This document shows, one piece after another, positions 29,201-34,099 of a stretch of DNA of 64,000 bases; within the stretch, counting starts at the first letter, position 1; every line of letters begins with the position of its first letter. The DNA is taken from NCBI GenBank assembly GCA_963082875.1, contig OY720097.1, positions 22,824,501 through 22,888,500 of the forward strand, written 5' to 3'. The notes beneath the pieces were generated by a model that saw only the letters and a list, made by a program, of their open reading frames with translations, was not told where the DNA came from and did not search any database. The stretch comes from Corella eumyota (lineage: Eukaryota; Chordata; Ascidiacea; Phlebobranchia; Corellidae). The position numbers and the translations under genes are program-made.

Positions 29201-32081
29201 TTAATTAAAATATTTGCATCCTAAGGTTTTAGTATTAAATATTTAAAATACTTTTTTTTAAAACTGAATTTTCAAATTTGTTTTAATAAAATTTTTAAAT
29301 ATTTTATTTTATCTTTAGGACTTGGATAACAGACCAAGAGGCCAGAGTTTCCAACAAAGAAGTAAGTTTTTATAAATATGGAATAAATTTGAACGGCAAC
29401 TCTGATTATAGTAAGTTGGGTCAAAACTTGAAATGTGGGCTAGGAACAGTAGTTTGTCAATATAAAACACAAACTGGATTTTCAAGAGAAATTGCAGAAA
29501 TTGGAAATAATTCACCAAGTTATGTTATGACAGGTAAGCTAAGTTTTGGTTGGTTCTTAAAATAACATTTAATATTTTTAAGTTGTTTTATATTCATTTA
29601 TCCTCGATGTTGGCAGTCAACTTTACAACCTAAACATAGAGTAACATCAGTTAACCTAACCCAGTCTCGAGTTGACTTTGGCAGTTTGGAATATTATATA
29701 GAATGTAATTGCCCGATAATTCAGTCAGTTAATTAGTTTTTTGAGTCGGCAGGTGTTCTTACCCTTTATAGCACCTAACTTAATGGCGCTACAGTATAGA
29801 AGTAATGGGGATTGAACCCAGAACCTCATATGGTACTTCATTCCCCTTACTGATTTGCACTATCTTACATTTGGTGTTAAACCCAGCATCTTAAGTTCAG
29901 TTTTTTAATGTCTTAAACCATTGCAAGTATAGAAATAACTTTAATATATTTTTGTTTTAAATATTTTTAGATGATAGCTTAGAAGTTGAGTTAAGTTCGA
30001 ATAATATTTGTGGAAAAGATAAAACCAAGAAAAGTCATGTTTTAATTTCAATGCATTGCTCCTACTACAGGTATTTAAAAAATAAAAATTATAAAAAAAG
30101 AAAAAAAAATTTTAGGCAAAGATTTATAAAAAAATCTTTGTTCAAAATGTTTCACAAATTATATTTTTGTTGTTGTTGCAGTGATCCTGGTAAACCAACT
30201 TTTATGTATGAATCAAATGAATGTGGATATATATTCCAGTGGTATACTAATGCTATGTGTCCTTCTACTAATCTAGTGTAAGTTTATCTTTATTTCAAAT
30301 TAAAAATTGTGTTTAAATATAAATATTTTTGGGTCACATATGTTGTGCAGTTCTAGACAAAACAACCTGCCATTTACCATAGGGGAGAATTCTCTTGCAC
30401 CGTAATCCAGACGAGAGAATTTAGGAGAAGCATTTTGTAACAATGTTTTGTCTAGAACCGGACAACATTTGTGATCCATATTTTTTTTTAGTTATTTATA
30501 TAGTGTAAAAGAAATAATGCGACAAATATTGGCACACTTTGAATTTTAGTTCGCTTTAAAGCCTATGGTTCAAACTAGTCGACCATATGGTTGACATTTA
30601 ATCGCATAATATGGTTGCAACTTGCGACTAATATTTGCCCGCAATAGTTTACCTGCTCACCACAGTTTTATATATATTTTTGGCCCACAATTTAAATATA
30701 CAAATATATACTATATAGTTCACTAAGCTCAATTGTATATATATTTATTTTACTTTTTTTGTTTTTAACTTCTAAAATAAAATATATATTTACAGACAAC
30801 CTACTGATCCAACATCTCAACCCATAAACAACAACCAAAATATAACAATCGCCTCTGAACAGCACCACAGTAGTGCGGCATCCACTGTTGTGTGGATATT
30901 TGTAACACTAGGTGTCGTATGTGTGCTTGTGTTGGTCTTACATAACAGAGATCGACGATTGAGAATAAAAAGCTCGATCAGAAATAATTTGTGCGGAAGG
31001 TGTTATGGAGATGCATATAAATATCGATATATACCAGTGAGTGTTTTTAACTATTTTTTGCTATTAGTTTTTATTAATTTTAATTGGTTAATGTTAAGGC
31101 TTATACCCTAACACAACTAAAGTATTAAACTGCGATTTATTTTTTAATTTTGCTGCTTAAAATTTATAAACCGTGAAACTAACCTAATCGGCAGCGTGGT
31201 GTAGTGACTAAAACACTTGGCATCACCACATGAGGTCCTGGGTTCAATTCCTACCGCTTTCTTGCTGTAGCGCTCTTGAGTAAGGCGCTATAAACGGTAT
31301 AAACTCCTGCTGAGCCAATACTTAATCAGCAGTTTAATTATTGGGTTAAATTATATTTTTTTAACTTTAAACTCAGAGTGGAAGAGGAATTTTGGATGAC
31401 GAAGAAGAAGAGGGGACTTCCCTTTTTGATGATGATGTCATGCACGAGGAGACGTCGCTATTGGCAACAACATCAAGATTGCATGGAACTGGAATTAATG
31501 GTAAAAGAAATTAACAATAATTAGTAATTAAATTTATTCAATTGTTTTTGGAATTTAAGATTTTTTTGTATATCTTTATCCTCGATGTGGGAAGGTCGAA
31601 TGCACGACCTAAACATTGAGTAACATCAGTTACTCCGACCCAGTCTCGAGTTGCCTTTGGTAGTTTAGGATATTTATTATAAAGATTATAATTGCCCGAT
31701 AATTGTGCTGCTGATCAAGTGCTAGCTCAGAAGGAGTTAATACCGTTTATAGTGCCTTACTCAAGGGCGCTACAGCATGAAAGTAGTGGGAATCGAACCC
31801 AGGACCTCGTGTAGTGAAGCTAAGTGTTCCAACCACTACCTAAGATGCCAGTTAAACTAAATTACTTTTTTTAAATTTTTGACCCAGACCACCCGGTGTT
31901 TGCTCCTCCGATGAATGTTGTTACCACAGAAACCGATAAAATTGAGGATAAACTCATACCTCAAGTCAAAATTAAATCTTCCCGAAAACCTTTAAATCCA
32001 TTTGAACAACCCGATGACGACGATGATGTCACAATGATGTCTTTAAACAATGAGGAAGATGAAGACATGTTGGAAGGTTGA
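4080..32081 (+). CDS. IGF2R: Cation-independent mannose 6-phosphate receptor (CI-MPR/IGF2R), 48 exons
   Basis: A type I membrane receptor that sorts Man-6-P-bearing lysosomal enzymes between Golgi, surface and endosomes. ATG is at 4080-4082 and TGA at 32079-32081. All 48 exons join in consistent phase through GT-AG introns and total 7428 nt, 2475 residues. Order: signal peptide (1-26), 15 CIMR repeats of about 150 residues, a membrane span (about 2317-2338) and a 137-residue tail. Each repeat shows the family pattern of W-x-T-x(2)-AC near its start, then YDLSxL, (Y)FINVC, AAVC, GxxC and STxIxFxC. Gln/Arg/Glu/Tyr of the Man-6-P site are at Q395/R437/E459/Y464 (repeat 3), Q687/R729/E751/Y756 (repeat 5) and Q1290/R1334/E1354/Y1359 (repeat 9). 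Length and exon number match human IGF2R (about 2491 residues, 48 exons). Exon limits are read by eye; a few donors are weak (for example 4711, GTTGGT). Confidence 0.96.
4310..4552 (+). repeat. Decayed tRNA-derived SINE, intron 1
   Basis: The head with a box B-like site (GGTCTTGGGTTTGATTTC) is recognisable at 4360-4380, and the tail ends near 4550. The middle is lost or diverged. It looks older than most copies. Confidence 0.6.
4788..5085 (+). repeat. tRNA-derived SINE, intron 2 (reference description of the family)
   Basis: The family is about 280 bp. The head has box A TGGTGTAGTGG and box B GGTTCGATCCC, next comes a middle with TGAGTAAGGCGCTATAAACG and CTGCTGAGCCAGCACTTAATC, and the tail ends in CCACATCGAGGATAAA plus A/T-rich repeats. 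The promoter boxes show a tRNA-like origin. The composite build resembles the Ciona SINE family described as Cics-1 (from memory). This copy has a partly doubled head. Confidence 0.85.
5386..6334 (+). CDS. IGF2R: IGF2R exons 4-6: CIMR repeat 2
   Basis: Exons are 5386-5541, 5615-5835 and 6224-6334. Signature pieces are ILWETNLAC, YINVC, NAAAC and VIITFVC. The Gln and Arg positions are Leu and Pro, so it is a structural repeat. Exon 6 (111 nt) is in phase 2 on both sides, so skipping it would keep the frame. It is flanked by oppositely oriented SINEs in introns 5 and 6. Confidence 0.9.
5922..6200 (+). repeat. tRNA-derived SINE, intron 5
   Basis: Nearly full-length head to tail, ending 24 bp before exon 6. 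It pairs with the reverse copy at 6684-6925. Confidence 0.85.
6684..6925 (-). repeat. tRNA-derived SINE, intron 6
   Basis: Reverse copy, tail first (TTTATCCTCGATGTGGGAA). The far end of the head is missing. Confidence 0.85.
7281..8432 (+). CDS. IGF2R: IGF2R exons 7-9: CIMR repeat 3, Man-6-P-binding
   Basis: Exons are 7281-7441, 8023-8142 and 8277-8432; the Glu and Tyr of the site lie at the start of exon 10. SVCQ gives Q395, KRNSVILFHC gives R437 (eight before the Cys) and HELHCTY gives E459 and Y464. In human repeat 3 the matching residues are numbered Q392, R435, E460 and Y465. This is the repeat I expect to be a high-affinity site. Confidence 0.93.
7572..7720 (+). repeat. 3'-truncated SINE, intron 7
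   Basis: Head and part of the middle only, joined directly to the next copy. Confidence 0.7.
7720..7965 (+). repeat. tRNA-derived SINE, intron 7
   Basis: Follows the truncated copy in the same orientation, with box B at 7745-7760 and a complete tail ending near 7962. Confidence 0.8.
8488..8750 (+). repeat. tRNA-derived SINE, intron 9
   Basis: Head with GGTCCTGGGTTCGATTCC at 8522-8539 and tail CCACATCGAGGACAA. Confidence 0.85.
8860..10880 (+). CDS. IGF2R: IGF2R exons 10-13: CIMR repeat 4
   Basis: Exons are 8860-9012, 9246-9321, 9731-9848 and 10790-10880. It carries FDWHTSHVC, SYDLSSLT, YFVNVC, GAAVC and TKITLFC. Lys replaces Gln after AAVC and Lys replaces Arg, so no sugar site is expected. 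Introns 11 and 12 hold SINEs and a copy of the second interspersed repeat. Confidence 0.9.
9380..9665 (+). repeat. tRNA-derived SINE, intron 11
   Basis: Full length but diverged in the head; the tail GCATCGAGGATAAATAAATA is clear. Confidence 0.8.
10015..10095 (+). repeat. SINE head fragment, intron 12
   Basis: Box B-like GGGTTTAATTCCCACTGC and the following segment only. Confidence 0.5.
10290..10440 (-). repeat. Second interspersed repeat, intron 12
   Basis: One of about ten pieces of a roughly 170-bp family marked by AAATAAATAAAACTGC, GTGGTGTGCGGGTAAATT and GACCATATTA-GACAATTAAAATCC. This copy reads in reverse and is diverged. No coding capacity; MITE-like, but clear terminal inverted repeats were not found. 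Confidence 0.6.
10465..10710 (+). repeat. tRNA-derived SINE, intron 12
   Basis: The head begins GCGTGGTGTAGTGGTCAGAA; a short internal deletion follows box B. Confidence 0.85.
10985..11222 (+). repeat. tRNA-derived SINE, intron 13
   Basis: Box A is degraded; middle and tail are recognisable up to AAGATATATACAAAAAA. Confidence 0.8.
11294..12668 (+). CDS. IGF2R: IGF2R exons 14-16: CIMR repeat 5, Man-6-P-type site without the loop disulfide
   Basis: Exons are 11294-11481, 11879-12014 and 12500-12668. All four site residues are present: Q687 in GICQ, R729 in PRKSQISFLC, E751 and Y756 in EADHAY. The Cys pair that brackets the loop in other repeats is absent: GTPYGNH has no Cys and the second Cys is His754. 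Vertebrate repeat 5 is also known to lack this disulfide and to prefer phosphodiesters. Exon 16 is flanked within 60 bp on each side by inverted SINEs. Confidence 0.92.
11555..11835 (+). repeat. tRNA-derived SINE, intron 14
   Basis: Diverged full-length copy, tail AAATTGAGGATAAAGAAA. Confidence 0.8.
12270..12480 (+). repeat. 5'-truncated SINE, intron 15
   Basis: Starts within the middle segment (TTGCTGTAGCGCC). Its tail ends about 20 bp before exon 16, so the copy abuts the 3' splice site. Confidence 0.8.
12725..12916 (-). repeat. Internally deleted SINE, intron 16
   Basis: Reverse copy. It jumps from CTCGAGTTGCC directly to AAGGGTGCT, losing about 90 bp of the middle, and ends with an intact head CACTACACCATGCTGCCGG. 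Confidence 0.85.
12930..13105 (+). repeat. Second interspersed repeat, intron 16
   Basis: One of the more complete copies, beginning near TATATAATGGAGCTTACTGG and ending near CCCAACTGTATGGCC. Confidence 0.65.
13130..13350. repeat. Degenerate G/T-rich minisatellite, intron 16
   Basis: Irregular units built on CCTTTTAGTTGGG / AGTTAGGC. The stretch CCAAATTTTAATTTGTTTTT occurs twice, near 13207 and 13337. Confidence 0.6.
13430..14485 (+). CDS. IGF2R: IGF2R exons 17-19: CIMR repeat 6
   Basis: Exons are 13430-13580, 13674-13787 and 14316-14485. Signature pieces are WYTSLVC, QYDLSPLA, YYLNIC, GACE and STKIHFVC. Glu replaces Gln and Tyr replaces Arg, so it is structural. Intron 18 holds a broken reverse SINE. 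Confidence 0.9.
13872..14120 (-). repeat. Fragmented SINE, intron 18
   Basis: Reverse copy with a scrambled middle; two head or middle pieces (about 14040 and 14100) suggest a secondary rearrangement. Confidence 0.7.
14582..14850 (+). repeat. tRNA-derived SINE, intron 19
   Basis: Well-preserved head (GTAGTGTAGTGGTCAGAGCA, GGTTCTGGGTTCGATCCC). Confidence 0.88.
14902..16905 (+). CDS. IGF2R: IGF2R exons 20-22: CIMR repeat 7 and start of repeat 8
   Basis: Exons are 14902-15109, 15935-16101 and 16739-16905. Repeat 7 has FIWNTASAC, FTYNLSPLT and a reduced Cys set. It is one of the more divergent repeats, as in vertebrates. Exon 22 also encodes the start of repeat 8 (NFDMKTSLAC). Intron 20 holds a SINE whose promoter box is amplified in tandem, and intron 21 holds three pieces of the second repeat. 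Confidence 0.88.
15190..15870 (+). repeat. SINE with tandem amplification of its box B segment, intron 20
   Basis: Units of 57 bp, each a box B-like site plus the next SINE segment (TTCTGGGTTTGATTCCCACT, then TGTAGCATCCTTATGTAAAA), repeat about eight times from 15190 to 15650. Spacing is exactly 57 bp at 15434, 15491, 15548 and 15605. A diverged SINE middle and tail follow to about 15870. Confidence 0.88.
16255..16345 (+). repeat. Partial second interspersed repeat, intron 21
   Basis: AT dinucleotide run, then AAACTGCTGTTTGTGGTGTG. Confidence 0.6.
16400..16575 (+). repeat. Second interspersed repeat, intron 21
   Basis: Nearly complete copy with AAATAAATAAAACTGCCATT and GACAATTAAAATTCCAGCC. 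Confidence 0.7.
16630..16700 (+). repeat. Fragment of second interspersed repeat, intron 21
   Basis: Only the central ACAAATAAAACTGCTGTTTG region. Confidence 0.55.
17091..17902 (+). CDS. IGF2R: IGF2R exons 23-24: rest of CIMR repeat 8
   Basis: Exons are 17091-17225 and 17722-17902. Pieces seen are RFDLSPLTS, RLSVC, SGGC and the start of YSTRILLQC, which is finished in exon 25. Met follows GGC, so no Gln ligand. Intron 23 holds a SINE with two heads. Confidence 0.9.
17318..17700 (+). repeat. SINE with two tandem heads, intron 23
   Basis: A first head and short middle (17318-17430) are followed by a second head and a full middle and tail. This is either a tandem insertion or a head duplication. 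Confidence 0.8.
17903..18458. other. IGF2R intron 24, no repeat recognised
   Basis: 556 bp of AT-rich sequence without a SINE. GGGCACCT occurs twice near 18240-18275. Confidence 0.5.
18459..20566 (+). CDS. IGF2R: IGF2R exons 25-28: CIMR repeat 9, Man-6-P-binding, and start of repeat 10
   Basis: Exons are 18459-18673, 19081-19163, 19507-19606 and 20398-20566. SICQ gives Q1290, PRKSTIQFIC gives R1334 and NESDCNY gives E1354 and Y1359. All four ligand residues are in place, so this is the second expected high-affinity site. Exon 28 also begins repeat 10 (LFNWPTPVVC). Intron 27 is long and holds a second tRNA-like SINE at 20112-20290. Confidence 0.93.
18717..18945 (-). repeat. tRNA-derived SINE, intron 25
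   Basis: Reverse copy, tail first; the outer part of the head is missing. Confidence 0.8.
19262..19440 (-). repeat. Second interspersed repeat, intron 26
   Basis: Reverse copy with GGGATTTCAATTGTCGTAAT and AATTTACCCGTGCACC. Confidence 0.7.
19965..20065 (-). repeat. Decayed second interspersed repeat, intron 27
   Basis: Recognised from CCAATTTACCCGCACCGCAA followed by the shared AGGCCT and ATTGGAC. Confidence 0.4.
20112..20290 (+). repeat. Second type of tRNA-derived SINE, intron 27
   Basis: Distinct from the main family. The head resembles a tRNA with a possible anticodon stem TCGG/CCGA and box B-like AGGTTCGAGCTGC. A G+C-rich body (GCCCTTGAGCTCGGCTTTAG) and a tail with repeated ATAAAAATATCAAAAA follow. 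Only one copy is seen in the window. Confidence 0.65.
20818..21699 (+). CDS. IGF2R: IGF2R exons 29-30: rest of CIMR repeat 10, start of repeat 11
   Basis: Exons are 20818-21003 and 21419-21699. Repeat 10 shows NYDLTPLSS, SYFINVC, SAACV and STVITFVC, without Gln or Arg ligands. Exon 30 (281 nt, the longest) runs into repeat 11 with LTWITKAAC. G+C is higher here than in nearby introns. Confidence 0.9.
21040..21305 (+). repeat. tRNA-derived SINE, intron 29
   Basis: Box A is weak; tail CCACACCGAGGATAAATAAA is clear. Confidence 0.85.
21715..22085 (+). repeat. G/T-rich minisatellite, intron 30
   Basis: Irregular units on TCTGGTTTTGTTATCTGGTC and CTACTGGTTTGTTTTTAATT. A compound unit of about 185 bp is doubled (near 21820-21880 and 22000-22060). 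Long ORFs on either strand are by-products. Confidence 0.8.
22208..23516 (+). CDS. IGF2R: IGF2R exons 31-33: CIMR repeat 11 without the IGF-II patch, start of repeat 12
   Basis: Exons are 22208-22333, 22753-22885 and 23308-23516. Repeat 11 binds IGF-II in therian mammals through a hydrophobic loop (Phe, Thr and Ile after ACF). Here the loop reads NCLHEPNGRIKSVG: Leu replaces Phe, the Thr is lost and the loop is longer. IGF-II binding is therefore unlikely. Exon 33 begins repeat 12 (YYFAWHTNLAC). Confidence 0.9.
22375..22630 (+). repeat. 5'-truncated SINE, intron 31
   Basis: Starts at CACTACATGAGGTC; intact middle and tail. Confidence 0.85.
22886..23307. other. IGF2R intron 32, no element recognised
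   Basis: Extremely T/A-rich sequence with long T runs and no recognisable repeat. Confidence 0.5.
23543..23795 (-). repeat. tRNA-derived SINE, intron 33
   Basis: Well-preserved reverse copy, TTTATCCTCGATGTGGGAAG through GAACCCACGACCTCATG. Confidence 0.88.
23883..24823 (+). CDS. IGF2R: IGF2R exons 34-35: rest of CIMR repeat 12
   Basis: Exons are 23883-24064 and 24665-24823. Pieces are FEFSSLIS, SYFINICRPLEP, CPPGSAAC and STRIIFTC. Human repeat 12 has the very similar FYINICQPLNP and CPAGAAVC. Glu replaces Gln, so it is structural. Confidence 0.9.
24160..24425 (-). repeat. Second interspersed repeat, intron 34
   Basis: Reverse copy with AATTTACCCGCACACCACAA at its centre. The limits are uncertain; a further diverged piece may precede it at 24160-24240. 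Confidence 0.65.
25079..26611 (+). CDS. IGF2R: IGF2R exons 36-38: CIMR repeat 13, no fibronectin type II insert, start of repeat 14
   Basis: Exons are 25079-25249, 25754-25964 and 26458-26611. Repeat 13 shows VYIFEFPTLLVC, YDFSSLKT, GCESAAVC and TTILFIC. In vertebrates a fibronectin type II module of about 48 residues interrupts this repeat after the GDRC motif. Here DGGSPCSK runs straight into the TTILFIC strand across the exon 37-38 junction, so the insert is absent. Exon 38 begins repeat 14 (VVNWPTSVVC). Confidence 0.92.
25288..25655 (+). repeat. SINE with two tandem heads, intron 36
   Basis: First head at 25288-25390, second head at 25395-25460, then one middle and tail. Same layout as in intron 23. 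Confidence 0.8.
26113..26395 (+). repeat. tRNA-derived SINE, intron 37
   Basis: The head starts GGCAGCATGGTGTAGTGGTT. A second tail-like piece (CTTCCCACTTGAAGGATAAA) follows at 26405. Confidence 0.85.
26742..27996 (+). CDS. IGF2R: IGF2R exons 39-41: rest of CIMR repeat 14
   Basis: Exons are 26742-26840, 27221-27308 and 27827-27996. Pieces are SYDLTHLSS, YYINLCRPI, ATVCK, NLGRL and STYIHLIC. Lys replaces Gln. Exon 40 (88 nt) is the shortest after exons 11 and 26. SINEs of opposite strand lie in introns 39 and 40. Confidence 0.9.
26940..27176 (-). repeat. tRNA-derived SINE, intron 39
   Basis: Reverse copy with a short deletion in the tail; complete head CCACTACACTACGCTGCCGG. Confidence 0.88.
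27520..27750 (+). repeat. 5'-truncated SINE, intron 40
   Basis: Middle and tail only, ending CCATATCAATGATAAATAAA. Confidence 0.75.
28160..28640 (+). repeat. Second interspersed repeat split by a SINE, intron 41
   Basis: The left part (to 28264) and right part (from 28557) rejoin at the family motif AAAACTG-TTG / TTTGTGGTG. The reverse SINE at 28265-28556 sits between them. Confidence 0.8.
28265..28556 (-). repeat. tRNA-derived SINE nested in the second repeat, intron 41
   Basis: Nearly full-length, well-preserved reverse copy, therefore younger than the element it interrupts. Confidence 0.9.
28640..28835 (+). repeat. Second interspersed repeat, intron 41
   Basis: Adjacent same-strand copy, from TATAATGGAGCTAAGTGGAT to CCCAATTGTAGGGTGG. 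Confidence 0.7.
28898..30277 (+). CDS. IGF2R: IGF2R exons 42-45: CIMR repeat 15, partial Man-6-P site
   Basis: Exons are 28898-29047, 29319-29533, 29971-30070 and 30182-30277. VVCQ gives Q2200, and ESNECGY gives Glu2268 (four before Cys2272) and Tyr2274. CGKDKTKKS matches the human stretch CGKDKTK almost exactly and has no Arg at the usual place. Vertebrate repeat 15, now reported as a fourth phosphomannosyl site, has the same arrangement. Confidence 0.9.
29593..29835 (-). repeat. tRNA-derived SINE, intron 43
   Basis: Diverged reverse copy, from TTTATCCTCGATGTTGGCAG to GAACCCAGAACCTCATATGG. Confidence 0.8.
30331..30477. mobile_element. hAT-like MITE, intron 45
   Basis: A 147-bp element with 33-bp terminal inverted repeats (GGGTCACATATGTTGTGCAG... 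against GGATCACAAATGTTGTCCGG... read inward), about 85 percent alike. It is flanked by the 8-bp direct repeat ATATTTTT (30323-30330 and 30478-30485). An 8-bp target duplication is the hAT pattern. There is no coding capacity, so it is non-autonomous. Confidence 0.82.
30555..30745 (-). repeat. Second interspersed repeat, intron 45
   Basis: Reverse copy, CATAATATGGTTGCAACTTG through AGTTTACCTGCTCACCAC. Confidence 0.65.
30796..32081 (+). CDS. IGF2R: IGF2R exons 46-48: membrane span and sorting tail
   Basis: Exons are 30796-31036, 31377-31500 and 31888-32081. The span (about 2317-2338, VVWIFVTLGVVCVLVLVL) is followed by a basic stop-transfer NRDRRLRIK. Tail signals in order: YKYRYI, aligned with human YKYSKV (AP-2 type YxxPhi); EETSLL, an acidic dileucine ([DE]xxxLL) at 2394-2399; NPF at 2448-2450, an EH-domain motif; and EEDEDMLEG at the end, aligned with human DDSDEDLLHI, with Met-Leu in place of the Leu-Leu that GGA proteins bind and no Ser for casein kinase II. 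Exon 47 (124 nt) lies between closely spaced inverted SINEs. Confidence 0.93.
31188..31355 (+). repeat. 3'-truncated SINE, intron 46
   Basis: Clean head (GGCAGCGTGGTGTAGTGACT, GGTCCTGGGTTCAATTCC) and middle. It stops at TTAATTATTGGG, 20 bp before exon 47. Confidence 0.88.
31563..31855 (-). repeat. tRNA-derived SINE, intron 47
   Basis: Full-length reverse copy starting 62 bp after exon 47. Confidence 0.9.
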
Positions 32082-32349
32082 TGATGTCATGGATAATGTG
32101 ATTGTGATGTCATAAAAGGTTTTCAGAAATATTTGTTGCTGGGAAGAAAAAACATCTTTAAAAAAAAGTTTCATAAATTTTCAGAAAAATATTTTACGTA
32201 ATCTTTAAAAAAATTATTTAATTCTAATAATGTTCTCCTTTGTTAAAAGCATTTTTCCTTTTTAATATATTTAAAAAAATTTAAATTTAAATATAACAAA
32301 TTTATTCATAAAATTTCAACAGCATGAATTTAGAAATTTAAGTTTGTTA

Positions 32350-32359
32350 AATAAATAAA
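32350..32359 (+). terminator. Likely IGF2R poly(A) signal (two overlapping AATAAA)
   Basis: Two overlapping AATAAA hexamers about 270 nt after the stop codon. Other hexamers occur near 32848, so the 3' UTR could be longer. Confidence 0.5.
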
Positions 32360-33340
32360 CAAGGTATAACACTTTATAAAATAACATTTTATTTGAATAT
32401 CTTGTAACAAGATAGAAGTGTTATTGTTAACTAATATAAAATGTACACAAAAATTCTAAACAATTTTGGTTGAAACCCTGTTGATTAAATTCGTTTTGAA
32501 ATTTATTTGTGTGATATAAAATTAGAAAATTTCTGTAAATTCGGGTTGTGGTGATATTTATTCAAGAATATTTATTAATTTGTTACGTACTTAGCTGCTT
32601 AAAAGCTCACTTTTGTTAAATATTATGCAATAATTTCTGGCATTTTTGGATTCAATTTTTAACAAATGCTAGTAGCTTTTAAGTAAAGATTTTTGTTATT
32701 GATTTTTATGTAAAGTTAATGTAAATAATTAGACTTTAAAATTACACTGATAATTATTGTGTCTTGATAATTTGTTTATGATTCTAAATTGTTATGTATA
32801 CGTGCAATTGATTGCCTTTCTATTAAAACTATGTGATATGTAATAATAAAATAAAACAAAGTAACTTATAAATTACATCAATGTCCAACAACCAGAAAGT
32901 GCTAATGTGCTCACTTACATATAAAAAAAATTACCAAAAATTGTACGATTTTTCAAAAATTTAGGACGGTAGAAGTAAAAACAAATGTATTGGTTATCAA
33001 CAATATGTATTGAATAAGACGTTGTTTTCTTGTGGTTTTTGTGTAATCGGTTAAAAAGTTATGCTAAAGTACCAACACAGTGTTTATAAACGGCCATTTT
33101 TGCGCATTTGACAGGTTACCATCAAAAATTGGTCGTGCCTTTCTAAAAGTTGTTTAGTTTTTTCTGCATATTAAAATTCTTCAACAAAACTAGATTTGTG
33201 ACGTCATAGGTTGGCAAAAATATTTTAATTTTGGTAATTTTAATTGGTAATTAACAACCACAAAACTACATTTTTTAATTAAACAAAAATACCAAAGATG
33301 ATTTAATTTACTATTACAAAACTAGGTCTGTTATAAAGCA
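32360..33340. other. Intergenic region after IGF2R, no gene seen
   Basis: AT-rich and without SINEs, in contrast to the IGF2R introns. Confidence 0.45.
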
Positions 33341-33344
33341 TAGG

Positions 33345-33770
33345 GACCTCAAAATTTTCCATTAAGCGAGGCGCGAGGAATGTTACGTCATAATTAGTGC
33401 GCTTCTCTGAGAAGCGCCGCCCCGAGAAATTCTTTTAACACGAGATTCCGGGTTGTTGCATCATGATAAGAAATTTCTTTAACGAAACGTGTTGCGAAAT
33501 AATGCGCATTGTTAACGCACGTCTTGGTTGTTTTGTCATAATTAGGGATGTTAATTGTTACAAATATTAATTAAAAAATTAATAAAGATTAAGATATTAT
33601 ATCAAGTTATTAGTTAGTGTTGTTTTATTAACATTTTGTTTAAAAGATTTAAGCAGATATATTTTGATTGACAGTTTGGGTAACGCTTTGCAGTGTAAGC
33701 GCATCGTGCAAGCACACACGTCACCTCACGTGACTGTGACGTAGTGCTTCGTGGCAAATTTGAATTGAAA
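33345..33770 (+). promoter_or_regulatory. CpG- and palindrome-rich candidate promoter
   Basis: Base composition shifts to G+C- and CpG-rich at 33350-33540 (GAAGCGCCGCCCCGAG) and again at 33690-33760. The second patch holds CACCTCACGTGACTGTGACG, with an E-box TCACGTGA and a CRE-like TGACGTAG. A GTGAGT donor follows at 33805. Promoter activity is inferred. Confidence 0.35.
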
Positions 33771-34099
33771 TCGGAATTCTAGTTATTCTGGATGAACTTC
33801 TAAGGTGAGTTGACGTTTTTTTTAGTCCTTTTTAATTTAGTTTTTTAAGTTTATTGTTCATAGTATTAAGTGTGGCATATTATTAGCTGTTTTTAAATAA
33901 ATATTTTTTAATTTCTGTTAAAAATCTACTTAATATTTATGTCATAAACCTAAATTAATATAGTTAGATTTATTAGCGCAAAAGTTGGTACAATGTATAA
34001 ATTTTAAATATAAAATTTTTATTTTAGAAAGTTATGAAGTTGAACTTGCTCTGGTGTGACATCTTGCGACCAAGTTATTTCAAACTGTTTTAGGTTAGT

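Noticed and set aside
4788-31855. tRNA genes at the many box A/box B pairs
   Set aside because: The heads do not fold as complete tRNAs and continue into a shared SINE body and tail.
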